A stretch of 64,000 bases of DNA, from assembly GCA_047947135.1 (NCBI GenBank), contig CP170457.1, positions 1,426,001 through 1,490,000 of the forward strand. The letters run 5' to 3'. A program made the translations under genes and the position numbers. The notes beneath the pieces were generated by a model. It worked only from the letters and a program-made list of their open reading frames with translations. It was not told the origin of the DNA and searched no databases. Source of the DNA: Planctobacterium sp047947135. Lineage in GTDB: Bacteria; Pseudomonadota; Gammaproteobacteria; Enterobacterales; Alteromonadaceae. Shown piece after piece: positions 45,547 to 54,729 of this stretch (within the stretch, counting starts at the first letter, position 1; the number at the start of each line of letters is the position of its first letter).

Positions 45547-47367
45547 ATGAAAACTAAACATATATCACGACGTCACTTTATGTCTCTCACTTCCAGAGGC
45601 ATTGGTTTGGCGATTGTATCCCATGGATTGATGGGGTGCTTGGGCAGTGGCAGTAATAGTACTAGCGTATCTATGCCTCCGGAAACAGATCCAGCACCAG
45701 CACCACCTGCACCCGTTAGTTTCTCACATGGGGTCGCCTCGGGTGACCCCTTGCAAGACGCGGTTATTTTGTGGACCAGAGTTACCCCATCTGAGGCAGA
45801 CTTTTCGGGCGCAGTGAACGTCGCCTGGCAATTGGCGACCGATGAGCAGTTCAGTGATATCGTTACCAGTGGCAGTGCCAACGTCAGCAGCGATAGTGAT
45901 TACACACTTAAAGTGGATGCCATTGGGCTGTTGGACAACACAACCTACTATTATCGCTTTTCCAGTGGAGACCAGGTATCGCCTGTCGGGAAAACTAAAA
46001 CGCTCCCAAGTGGCATGGTTTCGTCAGTAAAGCTGGCGGTAATGTCCTGCTCAAATTATCCTGCTGGCTACTTCAATGTTTACGACATGGCGGCGCATCA
46101 AAATAACCTGGATGCGGTGCTGCATTTAGGCGATTACATATATGAATATGCTCGTGACGGGTATGCCAGTGACAATGCCGATGCGCTTGGTAGGGTAGTA
46201 CAGCCAGAGACAGAAATTTTTTCACTTGCAGACTACCGTACTCGCTATGCGCAATATCGCAGCGATGCAAGTTTGCAAAAGTTGCACCGCAATGTGCCGT
46301 TTATTGTGGTTTGGGATGACCATGAAGTTGCTAACGATGCCTATAAGGACGGTGCCGAAAATCACGACGAATCGGAAGGGGATTACGAAGCGCGAAAACT
46401 GGCAGCTTTGCAAGCCTACTTTGAATGGTTGCCAATACGTCCAGTCGTAGAAAATGACAATGAAATCATAAATCGCCGTTTTAGTTTTGGCGATCTGGTC
46501 GATTTGCACATGTTGGATACCCGCCTGATAGGTCGTGACCAGCAGTTGGATTTTGCCAATTATATTGACTCTGCCACAGGAGCCTTAAATGCCGCTCAAT
46601 TTACTGCCGATGTCAGCGATGTGAATCGTACTTTGTTAGGAACCGAGCAGGCCCAATGGCTGTTATCTGGATTGGCCACTTCCACAGCCACATGGCAGGT
46701 GTTAGGGCAGCAGGTGTTAATGGGGAGGATGTTATTGCCAGCTGCCATTGCCACGCAGCAATTGAGTATTAGCCAGTTTGCCGAATTAGCCACACTGGCT
46801 CAGCTAGCCGCAAGATTGCAGGCGGGGGACCCCACCCTGACACAGGCCGAAATTGACTTCGTTTTAACTAATCAGGCACAGCTGACTCCTGAAGTACTGG
46901 CGTTATTGCAATTACCCAATATTCCCTACAATTTGGACGCATGGGATGGTTACGCTTACGAACGAGAGTTGATTTTAGGAACAGCAAAACAATTAGGTAA
47001 AAATCTGGTTGTGGTTGCCGGGGATACTCACAACGGCTGGGCTAACAATTTAAGGGATATAAACGGCGATATTGTCGGCGTGGAGTTCGCAACGCCGTCA
47101 GTTTCGTCGCCAGGGCTAAAAGAAGTGTTGGGGGTCAGTGATGCCGAAGTCACTGCCACGGAAGCCGGGGTGGTGCAGCTGGTGGAAGATCTTCAGTATT
47201 TTAATATTGCCGAGCGTGGTTTTATGATGCTGGAGTTTACCGCTGAAAAAGTACGCACAACCTGGTTATATGCCAATACCATTTCGTCGACAGATTACTA
47301 CGAAAAAACAGAGCGTCGTCAGATCATGGAATCACAAGCCGGTAATGCCGGATTAGTGGCGGTGTAA
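45547..47367 (+). CDS. phoD: Alkaline phosphatase D family phosphodiesterase/phosphatase
   Basis: A 606-residue PhoD-type enzyme. The N-terminus has the Tat motif SRRHFM and a Cys that could be a lipobox (LMGC), so it is exported folded by Tat and perhaps anchored. The N-terminal Fibronectin-like domain starts FSHGVASGDPLQDAVILWTR. Metal-binding features are VMSCSNYPAGYFNVYD, LHLGDYIYEYARDG, VVWDDHEVANDAYKDG and VVAGDTHNGWANNL, all in family order. It releases phosphate from phosphodiesters outside the cytoplasm, using Ca2+/Fe3+ in known relatives. No Pho box was evident upstream. Confidence 0.9.
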   Translation: MKTKHISRRHFMSLTSRGIGLAIVSHGLMGCLGSGSNSTSVSMPPETDPAPAPPAPVSFSHGVASGDPLQDAVILWTRVTPSEADFSGAVNVAWQLATDEQFSDIVTSGSANVSSDSDYTLKVDAIGLLDNTTYYYRFSSGDQVSPVGKTKTLPSGMVSSVKLAVMSCSNYPAGYFNVYDMAAHQNNLDAVLHLGDYIYEYARDGYASDNADALGRVVQPETEIFSLADYRTRYAQYRSDASLQKLHRNVPFIVVWDDHEVANDAYKDGAENHDESEGDYEARKLAALQAYFEWLPIRPVVENDNEIINRRFSFGDLVDLHMLDTRLIGRDQQLDFANYIDSATGALNAAQFTADVSDVNRTLLGTEQAQWLLSGLATSTATWQVLGQQVLMGRMLLPAAIATQQLSISQFAELATLAQLAARLQAGDPTLTQAEIDFVLTNQAQLTPEVLALLQLPNIPYNLDAWDGYAYERELILGTAKQLGKNLVVVAGDTHNGWANNLRDINGDIVGVEFATPSVSSPGLKEVLGVSDAEVTATEAGVVQLVEDLQYFNIAERGFMMLEFTAEKVRTTWLYANTISSTDYYEKTERRQIMESQAGNAGLVAV

Positions 47368-47389
47368 AAGCGACCTAAGTTGCTTATAG

Positions 47390-47422
47390 GCATCCGAGAA
47401 ATCGTTTCTTGGGTGCTTTTTT
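47390..47422 (+). terminator. Terminator after phoD
   Basis: GCATCCGAGAAA (47390-47401), 3-nt loop, TTTCTTGGGTGC (47405-47416) pair over 12 positions including two G-U pairs, then TTTTTT. Confidence 0.8.
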
Positions 47423-47470
47423 ATTAGAACACATTCCATAGCGAATAGGCTAACACACCCAGGTTCCCAA

Positions 47471-48136
47471 TCAGTGGGGAAGTCTAAAGCGGTAACCCGC
47501 GCCATAGACTGATTCTACAATGTTTTCTCTAATCCCAGCCAGCTTCAGCTTTTTGCGAATGTTTTTGACGTGGCTATCAATGGTGCGATCGGAAATGTCG
47601 CGCTCATACGGATAGACTAAATCGATAATTTGTTGTCGCGAATATATCCGTTCGGGGTTTTTGAAGAGCAGATGATAAAGCTTAAACTCCAGTGTGGTCA
47701 GTGGCACGTCCTCACCTTTATATGAAATACGCTGTTTTTCCTCATCAATACTGAAGATGGAAAAGTACACATGATCATGAGTTCGGCGCAATATCGCTTT
47801 CACACGCATAACCAGTTCCGGCGCACTGAATGGCTTCGCCATGTAATCATCCGCACCGGCTTTTAACCCGATTAACCGGTCAATTTCTTCTGCCTTACCA
47901 GTGAGCATGATGATCGGTACATTAGAAAAATCCCGGATTTCCGCACAGCATTCTACGCCATCTTTGCCCGGTAACATCAGGTCCATAATAATCAGGTCTG
48001 GCTGATAATCCTGCACATATGGAATGACCTCGTTACCTTGCACAATGTGGTGTGTGGCGAAATCATTGGCGATGAGAAAGCGCTCTACATGTTGTGCGAT
48101 TTCAGGGTTATCTTCAACGATGAGTATTTTTTGCAT
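47471..48136 (-). CDS. OmpR-family response regulator (BaeR-like), no adjacent kinase
   Basis: 221 residues. Receiver domain with phospho-acceptor D52 (LIIMDLMLPGKDG), acidic E8-D9, T79 and K101; winged-helix output domain with LTTLEFKLYHLLFKNPERIY, RTIDSHVKNIRKKL and VYGAGYRF. Sequence features (IDRLIGLKAGADDYMAKPF) resemble BaeR. No sensor kinase gene lies next to it; upstream, 155 nt away, is the channel gene of another operon. Regulon unknown. Confidence 0.88.
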   Translation of the reverse strand: MQKILIVEDNPEIAQHVERFLIANDFATHHIVQGNEVIPYVQDYQPDLIIMDLMLPGKDGVECCAEIRDFSNVPIIMLTGKAEEIDRLIGLKAGADDYMAKPFSAPELVMRVKAILRRTHDHVYFSIFSIDEEKQRISYKGEDVPLTTLEFKLYHLLFKNPERIYSRQQIIDLVYPYERDISDRTIDSHVKNIRKKLKLAGIRENIVESVYGAGYRFRLPH

Positions 48137-48290
48137 GGGTTACTTTTGTTGTGTTGGGGCTTGTCTACAACCGCCAGTCAGCATGTTGACCGTGCAACAG
48201 ATTGTTGTTCATCCTGAAGCGGTTTCCGGAACAGCGAAGTCTTTTCAAATTCAGCATACGCTACTCTATAAATGTGCAAATAATATGGAG

Positions 48291-49547
48291 TCATGAAGAT
48301 ACTTTACTTGTCGTATCACTAATGCGTTGATAGGCCAGTAATTCAAAGGTGGGCAATATCGCCATAACATGGTCAAAAATATCAGCCTGGATGCCCTCGT
48401 AGTTGATCCATGTTTTGTCTTTGCTAAATGCGTAAATCTCAATGGGAAGTCCGGTTGCAGTTGGCGGAAGTTGCCGCACCATAACGGTCATGTCCTGATT
48501 GATTTGTGGATGCTCTTTTAAGTAAGCCTGCAGATAGGCGCGAAAAGTGCCAATATTGGTCAATTTGCGGGCATTAAGTAAATAGTCATCAGGATCGACA
48601 AAGTTTTTATTTTCAGCTTCTATTTCTGCCCGTTTTTGGTTTAAGTACGGGCTTAACAATGCCAGACGCGACAACCTGTCCAGCATGTCGGCATCACAGA
48701 ATTTGATGGTTTGCACATTGATGTTGATGGCGCGCTTTATGCGGCGGCCTCCTGATTCTTCCATGCCACGCCAGTTTTTGATGGAATCGGACATTAGCGC
48801 ATAGGTAGGGATCGTCGCGATGGTATTGTCCCAGTTGCGCACTTTTACGGTGGTCAGGCCAACCGCAATTACACTGCCGTCGGCTCGATAATTGGGCATC
48901 TCTATCCAATCTCCAGTATTGACAGTGCGATTAGCGACGATATTGATCCCCGCGACAAAGCCAAGAATCGTGTCCCGAAACACTAGAATGATGATGGCGG
49001 TCAGGGCACCCAAACCGGAAAGCAGCAACATTGGAGACTTATCCAGCAATTGTGAGATCACCAATAGCAGGGCAATGATAGCAATCAAAAGCTTACCCAC
49101 CTGGACAAAGCCAGTAATTGGGACACGTTGCGCCAGAGGCGATTCGTTATACACATCTTCCACGGTGTTGAAGATGGAATTGATAGCCCAGACGCTGATC
49201 AGAATGAGATAGATCATCGAGGATTTCATCACGATGTTCATCAGGATTTCTGTTTCGTGTAATAAGTGAGGAGCTAACAGTTGCAGAGTGGTCGCGGGGA
49301 CCAAATGGGCAATGCGCTTAAAAAAGCCATGTTGATGCAGAGCATCGTCCCAGGCGACTTTACTAGAAAGAATCAAGCTAGTGACCTGATTACTTAATAT
49401 ATAGCGGACCAGCTTAAAGCTCAGCCACGTTACTAGCAGAATGATACCAAGCAATAGCGTTGTCGCCAGAGGATCAGTGGCGCTGAGTTGTAATCCTGAG
49501 CGCGCAACAAGGTCCAATACGTATTGGTTAAGTGACGGATTTTCCAT
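48291..49547 (-). CDS. Mechanosensitive channel of the YbdG/MscM type
   Basis: MscS-superfamily channel that opens under membrane tension. The 418 residues show N-terminal membrane segments, the pore-lining helix region LLLSGLGALTAIIILVFRD, the beta domain with GDWIEMPNYRADGSVIAVGL and TTVKVRNWDNTIATIPTYAL, and a C-terminal domain with FRAYLQAYLKEHPQINQDMT. These match E. coli YbdG closely. Its start overlaps the preceding acyltransferase gene by 20 nt, so the three genes 51337 to 48291 form an operon. Confidence 0.9.
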   Translation of the reverse strand: MENPSLNQYVLDLVARSGLQLSATDPLATTLLLGIILLVTWLSFKLVRYILSNQVTSLILSSKVAWDDALHQHGFFKRIAHLVPATTLQLLAPHLLHETEILMNIVMKSSMIYLILISVWAINSIFNTVEDVYNESPLAQRVPITGFVQVGKLLIAIIALLLVISQLLDKSPMLLLSGLGALTAIIILVFRDTILGFVAGINIVANRTVNTGDWIEMPNYRADGSVIAVGLTTVKVRNWDNTIATIPTYALMSDSIKNWRGMEESGGRRIKRAININVQTIKFCDADMLDRLSRLALLSPYLNQKRAEIEAENKNFVDPDDYLLNARKLTNIGTFRAYLQAYLKEHPQINQDMTVMVRQLPPTATGLPIEIYAFSKDKTWINYEGIQADIFDHVMAILPTFELLAYQRISDTTSKVSS

Positions 49548-50430
49548 GTTCGGAAGCCTCTCTAATGGCTGCTATTTTTTGATCTTTAAGCTGCCACTGT
49601 TGGTTTAAGTGTGCCTGAAAACTGTCTTTAAATAGTGGGTCATTAAAATAATCACCGATAAATTCCTGTGATACAGGTAGAAGTTCTACGTGAAAAACTA
49701 CTTTCTTTAAGCGTCCCGCTAACATATCCATCAAAACGGCGCCATTGTTTTGCGGATACTGAATGGTCACATCGAGAACATTGGTAAACAACTCACCCAT
49801 GGTGGCAAATGTAAATGCAATGCCCCCGGCTTTGGGCGGTAGCAAGTGCTTATAAGTACTTTTCTTTTGGGCATGTTTATGCTCTGTGAATCTTGTGCCT
49901 TCAACAAAGTTGATAACGGTGGTCGGTACTTTTTTGTACTTCTCACAGTGTTTTCGGGTTGTCTCAATATCTTTGCCTTTGAGGTGCGGATGTTTTGCAA
50001 CAAATTCCCGACTGTAGCGTTTCATAAAAGGCATCTCCAAGGCCCATGCGGCCACACCAACAAAGGGCAGCCATATCAGCTCTTGCTTGAGGAAAAACTT
50101 CGGTGACGGAATGCGTTTTGCGGCAAACTCAATCATCAGGATAATGTCCAGATAACTTAAGTGATTTGCATAGACCAGATACCAACTGTCCTTATTTAGA
50201 TTACCATCTACCTGGTAATCCCATTCGGCATTGTTGAATAGATGGATAAGACCAACACTAATATGGCCAAAAGCGGACATAAACCAGGTTAACAAACGAC
50301 TCAATGGTAAGGTGATAAATTGCAAGGGAAAAAGCCACTTAATTAGGCCAAAAAACACAATAAGTAGGGCCCACAAGGCAAGATTTAATATCTGCAGGCA
50401 AAAGTGAATTGGAAAAATGATAAACGCCAT
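49528..50430 (-). CDS. Phospholipid acyltransferase (YihG/LPLAT-like), paralogue 2
   Basis: A 300-residue membrane acyltransferase of the PlsC/LPLAT superfamily, YihG type, probably making phosphatidic acid with particular acyl chains. Motifs: NHLSYLDIIL (catalytic NHxxxxD-like), PFMKRY, VEGTRFT. N-terminal membrane helices (to about 55). Shares most segments with the next gene upstream (KFFLKQELIW, GGIAFTF, KGKD), so the pair arose by duplication. It ends 20 nt inside the channel gene. Confidence 0.9.
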   Translation of the reverse strand: MAFIIFPIHFCLQILNLALWALLIVFFGLIKWLFPLQFITLPLSRLLTWFMSAFGHISVGLIHLFNNAEWDYQVDGNLNKDSWYLVYANHLSYLDIILMIEFAAKRIPSPKFFLKQELIWLPFVGVAAWALEMPFMKRYSREFVAKHPHLKGKDIETTRKHCEKYKKVPTTVINFVEGTRFTEHKHAQKKSTYKHLLPPKAGGIAFTFATMGELFTNVLDVTIQYPQNNGAVLMDMLAGRLKKVVFHVELLPVSQEFIGDYFNDPLFKDSFQAHLNQQWQLKDQKIAAIREASEHGKSVT

Positions 50431-50443
50431 ATAATTTTTATGC

Positions 50444-51337
50444 TTAGATTTCGTTTGAGGCCATGAGAGTCAGTTCTTTATCTTTCATGGTCCAGAGTTC
50501 ATTCAGCCACGCCTGAAAGACAGCTCGTTGTTCGGCATTATTAAAATAATCGTTGCCAATAATGCCTTTGTTGCGCAGCTCCTCAAGAGACAATACTCTG
50601 ACATGCACTTTTATCGCTTTGACTTTGCCACATACAAATTCCCAGTAGGTAGGTGCACCATCGGGATAATAAATGGTGACATCTACCAGTTTATGTAAGT
50701 TTTCTTTCATGGCGCTCAATACAAAGGCCATGCCCCCCGCTTTGGGTTTTAACAGGTGCTTGAAGCTACTTTGTTGTTTGGCATGTTTTGCATTGGTGAA
50801 ACGTGTCCCCTCCACAAAATTCATGATACTGACTGGCTTGAAACGGAACTTACGACAGGCTTTCTGAGTACTTTTCAGATCCTTGCCCTTCATGTGCGGA
50901 TTTTGCTCAAGAAATTTTTTGCTGTAGCGCCGCATAAAAGGAAAGTCCAGAGCCCACCAGGCTAACCCCAGAAATGGCACCCAAATGAGTTCTTTTTTTA
51001 GAAAGAATTTCAGAAATGGTATTCGCCGGTTAAAGATCCGCTGTAGTACCAGAATGTCCACCCAAGATTGATGGTTGGCTATTACCATATACCAATCATG
51101 CAGGACCAGGTCATCGAGGCCATGCACTTCCCAGCGAGTATTGCTGGTGAGTTTTTGATTTTGATTGTTTACCCATATCCAGGCAGTGGCACAACTGTCC
51201 AATAAATAGGACAAAAGCGTCTGCCAAGGGGGGATTGGTAGCATCTTCAGGATGGAAAAAATCATGATGGGAATAAACCAGAAAACGGTATTCACGAAAT
51301 AGACGATTACAGAAATGCTGCCCACAATTCTATGCAT
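50444..51337 (-). CDS. Phospholipid acyltransferase (YihG/LPLAT-like), paralogue 1
   Basis: About 297 residues. Start at ATG 51337 is chosen because AAGGAA lies 8 nt upstream; a GTG 18 nt further upstream is less likely. Motifs: NHQSWVDILVLQ with the catalytic His-Asp, PFMRRYSKKFL, VEGTRFTNAKHA. Same family as the following gene, from which it is separated by 13 nt. First gene of the operon with the YbdG-type channel. Confidence 0.9.
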   Translation of the reverse strand: MHRIVGSISVIVYFVNTVFWFIPIMIFSILKMLPIPPWQTLLSYLLDSCATAWIWVNNQNQKLTSNTRWEVHGLDDLVLHDWYMVIANHQSWVDILVLQRIFNRRIPFLKFFLKKELIWVPFLGLAWWALDFPFMRRYSKKFLEQNPHMKGKDLKSTQKACRKFRFKPVSIMNFVEGTRFTNAKHAKQQSSFKHLLKPKAGGMAFVLSAMKENLHKLVDVTIYYPDGAPTYWEFVCGKVKAIKVHVRVLSLEELRNKGIIGNDYFNNAEQRAVFQAWLNELWTMKDKELTLMASNEI

Positions 51338-51412
51338 TGGGTTGTTCCTTATCACTCAATGTAAGCCGGATACTGTTGCCATTTTGGCATCGAATGCGCA
51401 AATCAAAGTCAT

Positions 51413-52606
51413 TTACAGCATCGAAGCTAATTTCAGGGTACTAAGCGCCAGCACAAGTAAAATGACTACTGCCCCAGCGATATTTTGCCACCAATTGTTT
51501 ATATGAGCGCCCATAATAACAGATGAATTGACCACCCAAAGCAAAAATCCTGCTAATACTGGCAGCAATATGCCATTGGCGACTTGGGCTAAAACAATAA
51601 TCTCTAAAGGTTTAATCTGTAAAAAGCACAGTGCTGTACCCATACTCAGGATGATTAGCCATACCGCTTTAAAGCGTGGATTGTTTGGTTTGGTTGACCA
51701 ACCCATCACACCGCTAATGGCGAAACTGGCTGCTAATGGCGCAGTGATGGCGCTTGTCAGTCCAGCGGAGAATAAACCAAGCGCGAAAAACAGGGGGGCA
51801 AAATCCCCCAGCAGTGGTGTTAGTTGTTGCGCTATATTTTCTATTGTTGGTGAGAGCCCAGAGGCGAAAAAGGTTGCGGCGGATGTAGAGATGACGGCCA
51901 GTGTAATGAGTCCACCTACTGTTATTGCTATCGCGCTGTCTTTACTAATGGCTTTTAAACGCTTGGGCGCATCATCATTAGTGCAAAAATGCGCTGCTAA
52001 ACTGGCATGCAAGAAAAGATTGTAAGGCACCACTGTTGTGCCAACTAGAGCGATGGCCGTCAGCACACTGGCTTCGGGCAGCGATGGTAGCAAGATATTT
52101 GTAGCGATAGCTGACCAGTCTGGGGAGGCAACAAATAAGGTGACCAGAAATACTAAACTCATCAAAAACACTAAGCTGATCAAGATCATAGTCAGAAAAG
52201 GCAGATTACCCACTAACATCAGCACTAAGGCAATGATCCCCAAGGCACCTGCCCACAGGTGAGTATCGCCACCAAAAATATTATGCATGCCAATGGCTGC
52301 ACCAGTCAGGTTGCCGGCCTCATATGCAGCATTACCTACGCCTATTCCCAAAATTACTAATATCATCATCAAGACGCGGGGGATGCCGCTGGGCAAATTA
52401 CTGCGTAAATTCTCAGACAGACCAAGACCTGTCACCACCCCAAGACGGGCGGCCATGGATTGCAAAATTAACGTGGCAGCAATTGAAAAAACCAAGGCCC
52501 AAAGAAGGCTATAGCCAAAATGTGCACCAGCAATAGTTGCTGTAGTAACCGTACCGGGGCCAATAAAGGCCGCCGCAACTAAAAATCCCGGACCCAATTT
52601 GCGCAT
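51413..52606 (-). CDS. NRAMP-family transporter lacking canonical metal-site residues
   Basis: A 397-residue protein with about 11 membrane segments of the NRAMP/SLC11 family. Canonical members bind Mn/Fe through DPGN in helix 1 and (A)xxMPHN in helix 6. Here helix 1 has GPGT (residues 16-19 from the chosen start) and helix 6 has TTVVPYN, so Asp, Asn and Met are all replaced. This pattern fits, as far as I recall, the NRAMP-related magnesium transporters (NRMTs) more than MntH. Start at 52606 (MRKLGPGFL) gives the family N-terminus. Divergent from the GbsR/MarR gene, which begins 102 bp away. Confidence 0.82.
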   Translation of the reverse strand: MRKLGPGFLVAAAFIGPGTVTTATIAGAHFGYSLLWALVFSIAATLILQSMAARLGVVTGLGLSENLRSNLPSGIPRVLMMILVILGIGVGNAAYEAGNLTGAAIGMHNIFGGDTHLWAGALGIIALVLMLVGNLPFLTMILISLVFLMSLVFLVTLFVASPDWSAIATNILLPSLPEASVLTAIALVGTTVVPYNLFLHASLAAHFCTNDDAPKRLKAISKDSAIAITVGGLITLAVISTSAATFFASGLSPTIENIAQQLTPLLGDFAPLFFALGLFSAGLTSAITAPLAASFAISGVMGWSTKPNNPRFKAVWLIILSMGTALCFLQIKPLEIIVLAQVANGILLPVLAGFLLWVVNSSVIMGAHINNWWQNIAGAVVILLVLALSTLKLASML

Positions 52607-52708
52607 AGTGTTCTCATTATTTTTATGACATCTGTACTTTAGCACTTGCATTCGTAATTATTAAATTCTAAACTTTCAGAAAATATTGAAACTTATGAAG
52701 GTTGTGCA

Positions 52709-53254
52709 ATGACTCCACTGGTAGAAAGCTTTGTTATGCATTTCGGCGAAATGGGCAGTCGCTGGGGATTCAATCGCACCGTAGGTCAGATGTATGCTTT
52801 GCTGGTCGCCTCAGAACAACCTATGACGGCCAATCAACTGGCTGCAGAACTGAACATTTCACGTGGAAATGTCAGCATGGGAATTAAGGAGTTACAGTCC
52901 TGGCAGCTGATTACGGTGAAACATATTCCTGGTGATCGTAAGGAGTATTACACTTCAACAGGCAGCATATGGGACATGGCCATGAAGGTATTTGAAGAGC
53001 GCCGTAAGCGCGAGGTTGATCCAACACTAACCATGTTACGAGATGTTTTGCTGAATAAGCCCACATGTCAGGAGGATGAATTTGCTCAGCAAAAGTTGCA
53101 TGAAATTCATGATTTGCTGGAAACCGTTACTACCTGGTCCAAAGAGCTGCAGAGCATGAATCCGGAAAAGCTCAACACCCTGATGAAGCTGGGGTCCGGT
53201 GTCGGAAAGGTGCTGGATATCAAACAGAAAATGCTGAAAAAGGCCGGAAGCTAA
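52709..53254 (+). CDS. GbsR/MarR-family transcriptional regulator
   Basis: 181 residues. Winged-helix domain starting GEMGSRWGFNRTVGQMYALL, with TANQLAAELNISRGNVSMGI as the recognition part and VKHIPGDRKEYYTS as the wing; then a helical dimerisation tail. It is 112 bp upstream of cydA and divergent from the NRAMP-like gene, so either could be its target. Start ATG has no strong binding site. GbsR-type proteins often sense choline or osmolytes, but the ligand here is unknown. Confidence 0.82.
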   Translation: MTPLVESFVMHFGEMGSRWGFNRTVGQMYALLVASEQPMTANQLAAELNISRGNVSMGIKELQSWQLITVKHIPGDRKEYYTSTGSIWDMAMKVFEERRKREVDPTLTMLRDVLLNKPTCQEDEFAQQKLHEIHDLLETVTTWSKELQSMNPEKLNTLMKLGSGVGKVLDIKQKMLKKAGS

Positions 53255-53366
53255 AGATACAAAGTCGAGACCGATAGTGCGTTTGGCTTTCATATCTGCA
53301 ATTACCCGCCAGTTTGCTGGTCGGTGGCGTCAGATACGAAAGATAAATTTGCTCAAGGAGTAGATA

Positions 53367-54725
53367 ATGGACGTTGAATTACTCTCTAGAATTCAATTTG
53401 CGGTCAATATCAGTTTCCACATATTGTTTCCGACCATCACGATTGCGATGTGCTGGTTTTTGTTTTATTTCAAATTACGCTTTGACCTGTCCGGACACCC
53501 AGTCTGGATGCGTATTTATCGGTTTTGGGTCAAGGTATTTGCTCTGACCTTTGCACTGGGTGTAGTCAGCGGTATCACTATGTCATTCCAGTTTGGCACT
53601 AACTGGCCCGGATTTATGGAAAAAGTAGGCAATATCGCAGGACCGTTGCTGGGGTACGAGGTCATGACCGCTTTTTTCCTGGAAGCAACTTTCTTAGGGG
53701 TTATGTTGTTTGGTATGCATCGAGTTCCGCCGTGGTTGCATACGCTAGCAACCTTATTGGTGGCCATAGGAACAACTTTGTCAGCATTTTGGATCCTGTC
53801 TTTAAACTCCTGGATGCAAACTCCTCAGGGGTTCGAAATGGTTGACGGTGTGGCGTATGCCAAAGACTGGCTGGCGATCATCTTTAATCCTTCCTTTCCC
53901 TATCGATTCAGTCATATGCTGCTGGCCTCTGCACTCACCTGCAGCTTCTTCATTATGGGGATATCCGCGTATCGCATGTTGCGCGGTGATGAGAAAAAGG
54001 CGCCAAAGATTGCGCTTAAAACGGCACTCGCGGCCGCCTGTATTTGTGCTCCATTGCAAATCTTTGTCGGCGATTTACATGGCTTAAATACCCTTGAACA
54101 TCAGCCCCAGAAAATTGCCGCGATGGAAGGTATCTGGGAAACAGAGAAAGGGGCACCTTTGCTGTTATTCGCCATACCTGATGAGAGTACCCGGAGTAAT
54201 CACTTTGAAGTGGCGATACCGAAACTTGCCAGTCTTATTCTAACTCATAATGTAGACGGAGAAATTCAGGGACTCAATGAATTTGCGGGACAGCATCCGC
54301 CAGTAAAGCCGGTTTTCTACGCTTTTCGCATCATGGTCGGAATAGGATTACTAATGCTGCTGCTAGCACTGACAGGATTGTTACAAGGCGTTATTGGCAA
54401 AGGGTTTCGGCGCTGGTATTTACAGGCACTGGTGCTGAGCACTTTTGTTGGCTGGATTGCGACTTTGGCTGGCTGGTACGTTACCGAAATTGGTCGTCAA
54501 CCTTATGTGGTGTATGGCGTTGTGACCACGGCTGAGACAGCGACTACGATTGCACCGGGCAACGTCGCATTGTCTTTGACACTTTATAGCCTGGTGTACT
54601 TGTTCTTGCTGGTGGCCTATATCCGCACATTATTTTTGATGGCGCGGCGCTCAGTTGAGATTGAGGAATACCAACAACCACCGCGATTAAGTACCAGCCA
54701 GCCTGTGACTCAAATAGGAGTATAA
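53367..54725 (+). CDS. cydA: bd-type quinol oxidase subunit I, short Q-loop
   Basis: CydA takes electrons from quinol and reduces O2 in the inner membrane. 452 residues, 9 membrane segments; E. coli CydA has 522, the difference lying mostly in the Q-loop, as in the CIO type. Heme ligands H18 (FHILFPT) and about H182 (FSHML); KIAAMEGIWET belongs to the quinol region; GWYVTEIGRQPY matches the conserved GRQP. AAGGAG sits 7 nt before the start. Forms an operon with cydB; bd oxidases serve low-oxygen or stress respiration. Confidence 0.93.
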   Translation: MDVELLSRIQFAVNISFHILFPTITIAMCWFLFYFKLRFDLSGHPVWMRIYRFWVKVFALTFALGVVSGITMSFQFGTNWPGFMEKVGNIAGPLLGYEVMTAFFLEATFLGVMLFGMHRVPPWLHTLATLLVAIGTTLSAFWILSLNSWMQTPQGFEMVDGVAYAKDWLAIIFNPSFPYRFSHMLLASALTCSFFIMGISAYRMLRGDEKKAPKIALKTALAAACICAPLQIFVGDLHGLNTLEHQPQKIAAMEGIWETEKGAPLLLFAIPDESTRSNHFEVAIPKLASLILTHNVDGEIQGLNEFAGQHPPVKPVFYAFRIMVGIGLLMLLLALTGLLQGVIGKGFRRWYLQALVLSTFVGWIATLAGWYVTEIGRQPYVVYGVVTTAETATTIAPGNVALSLTLYSLVYLFLLVAYIRTLFLMARRSVEIEEYQQPPRLSTSQPVTQIGV

Positions 54726-54729
54726 GGTC

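Noticed and set aside
51528..52025. Plus-strand frame of 165 codons within the NRAMP-like gene
   Set aside because: Complement of a membrane-protein gene; no start site and no family resemblance.
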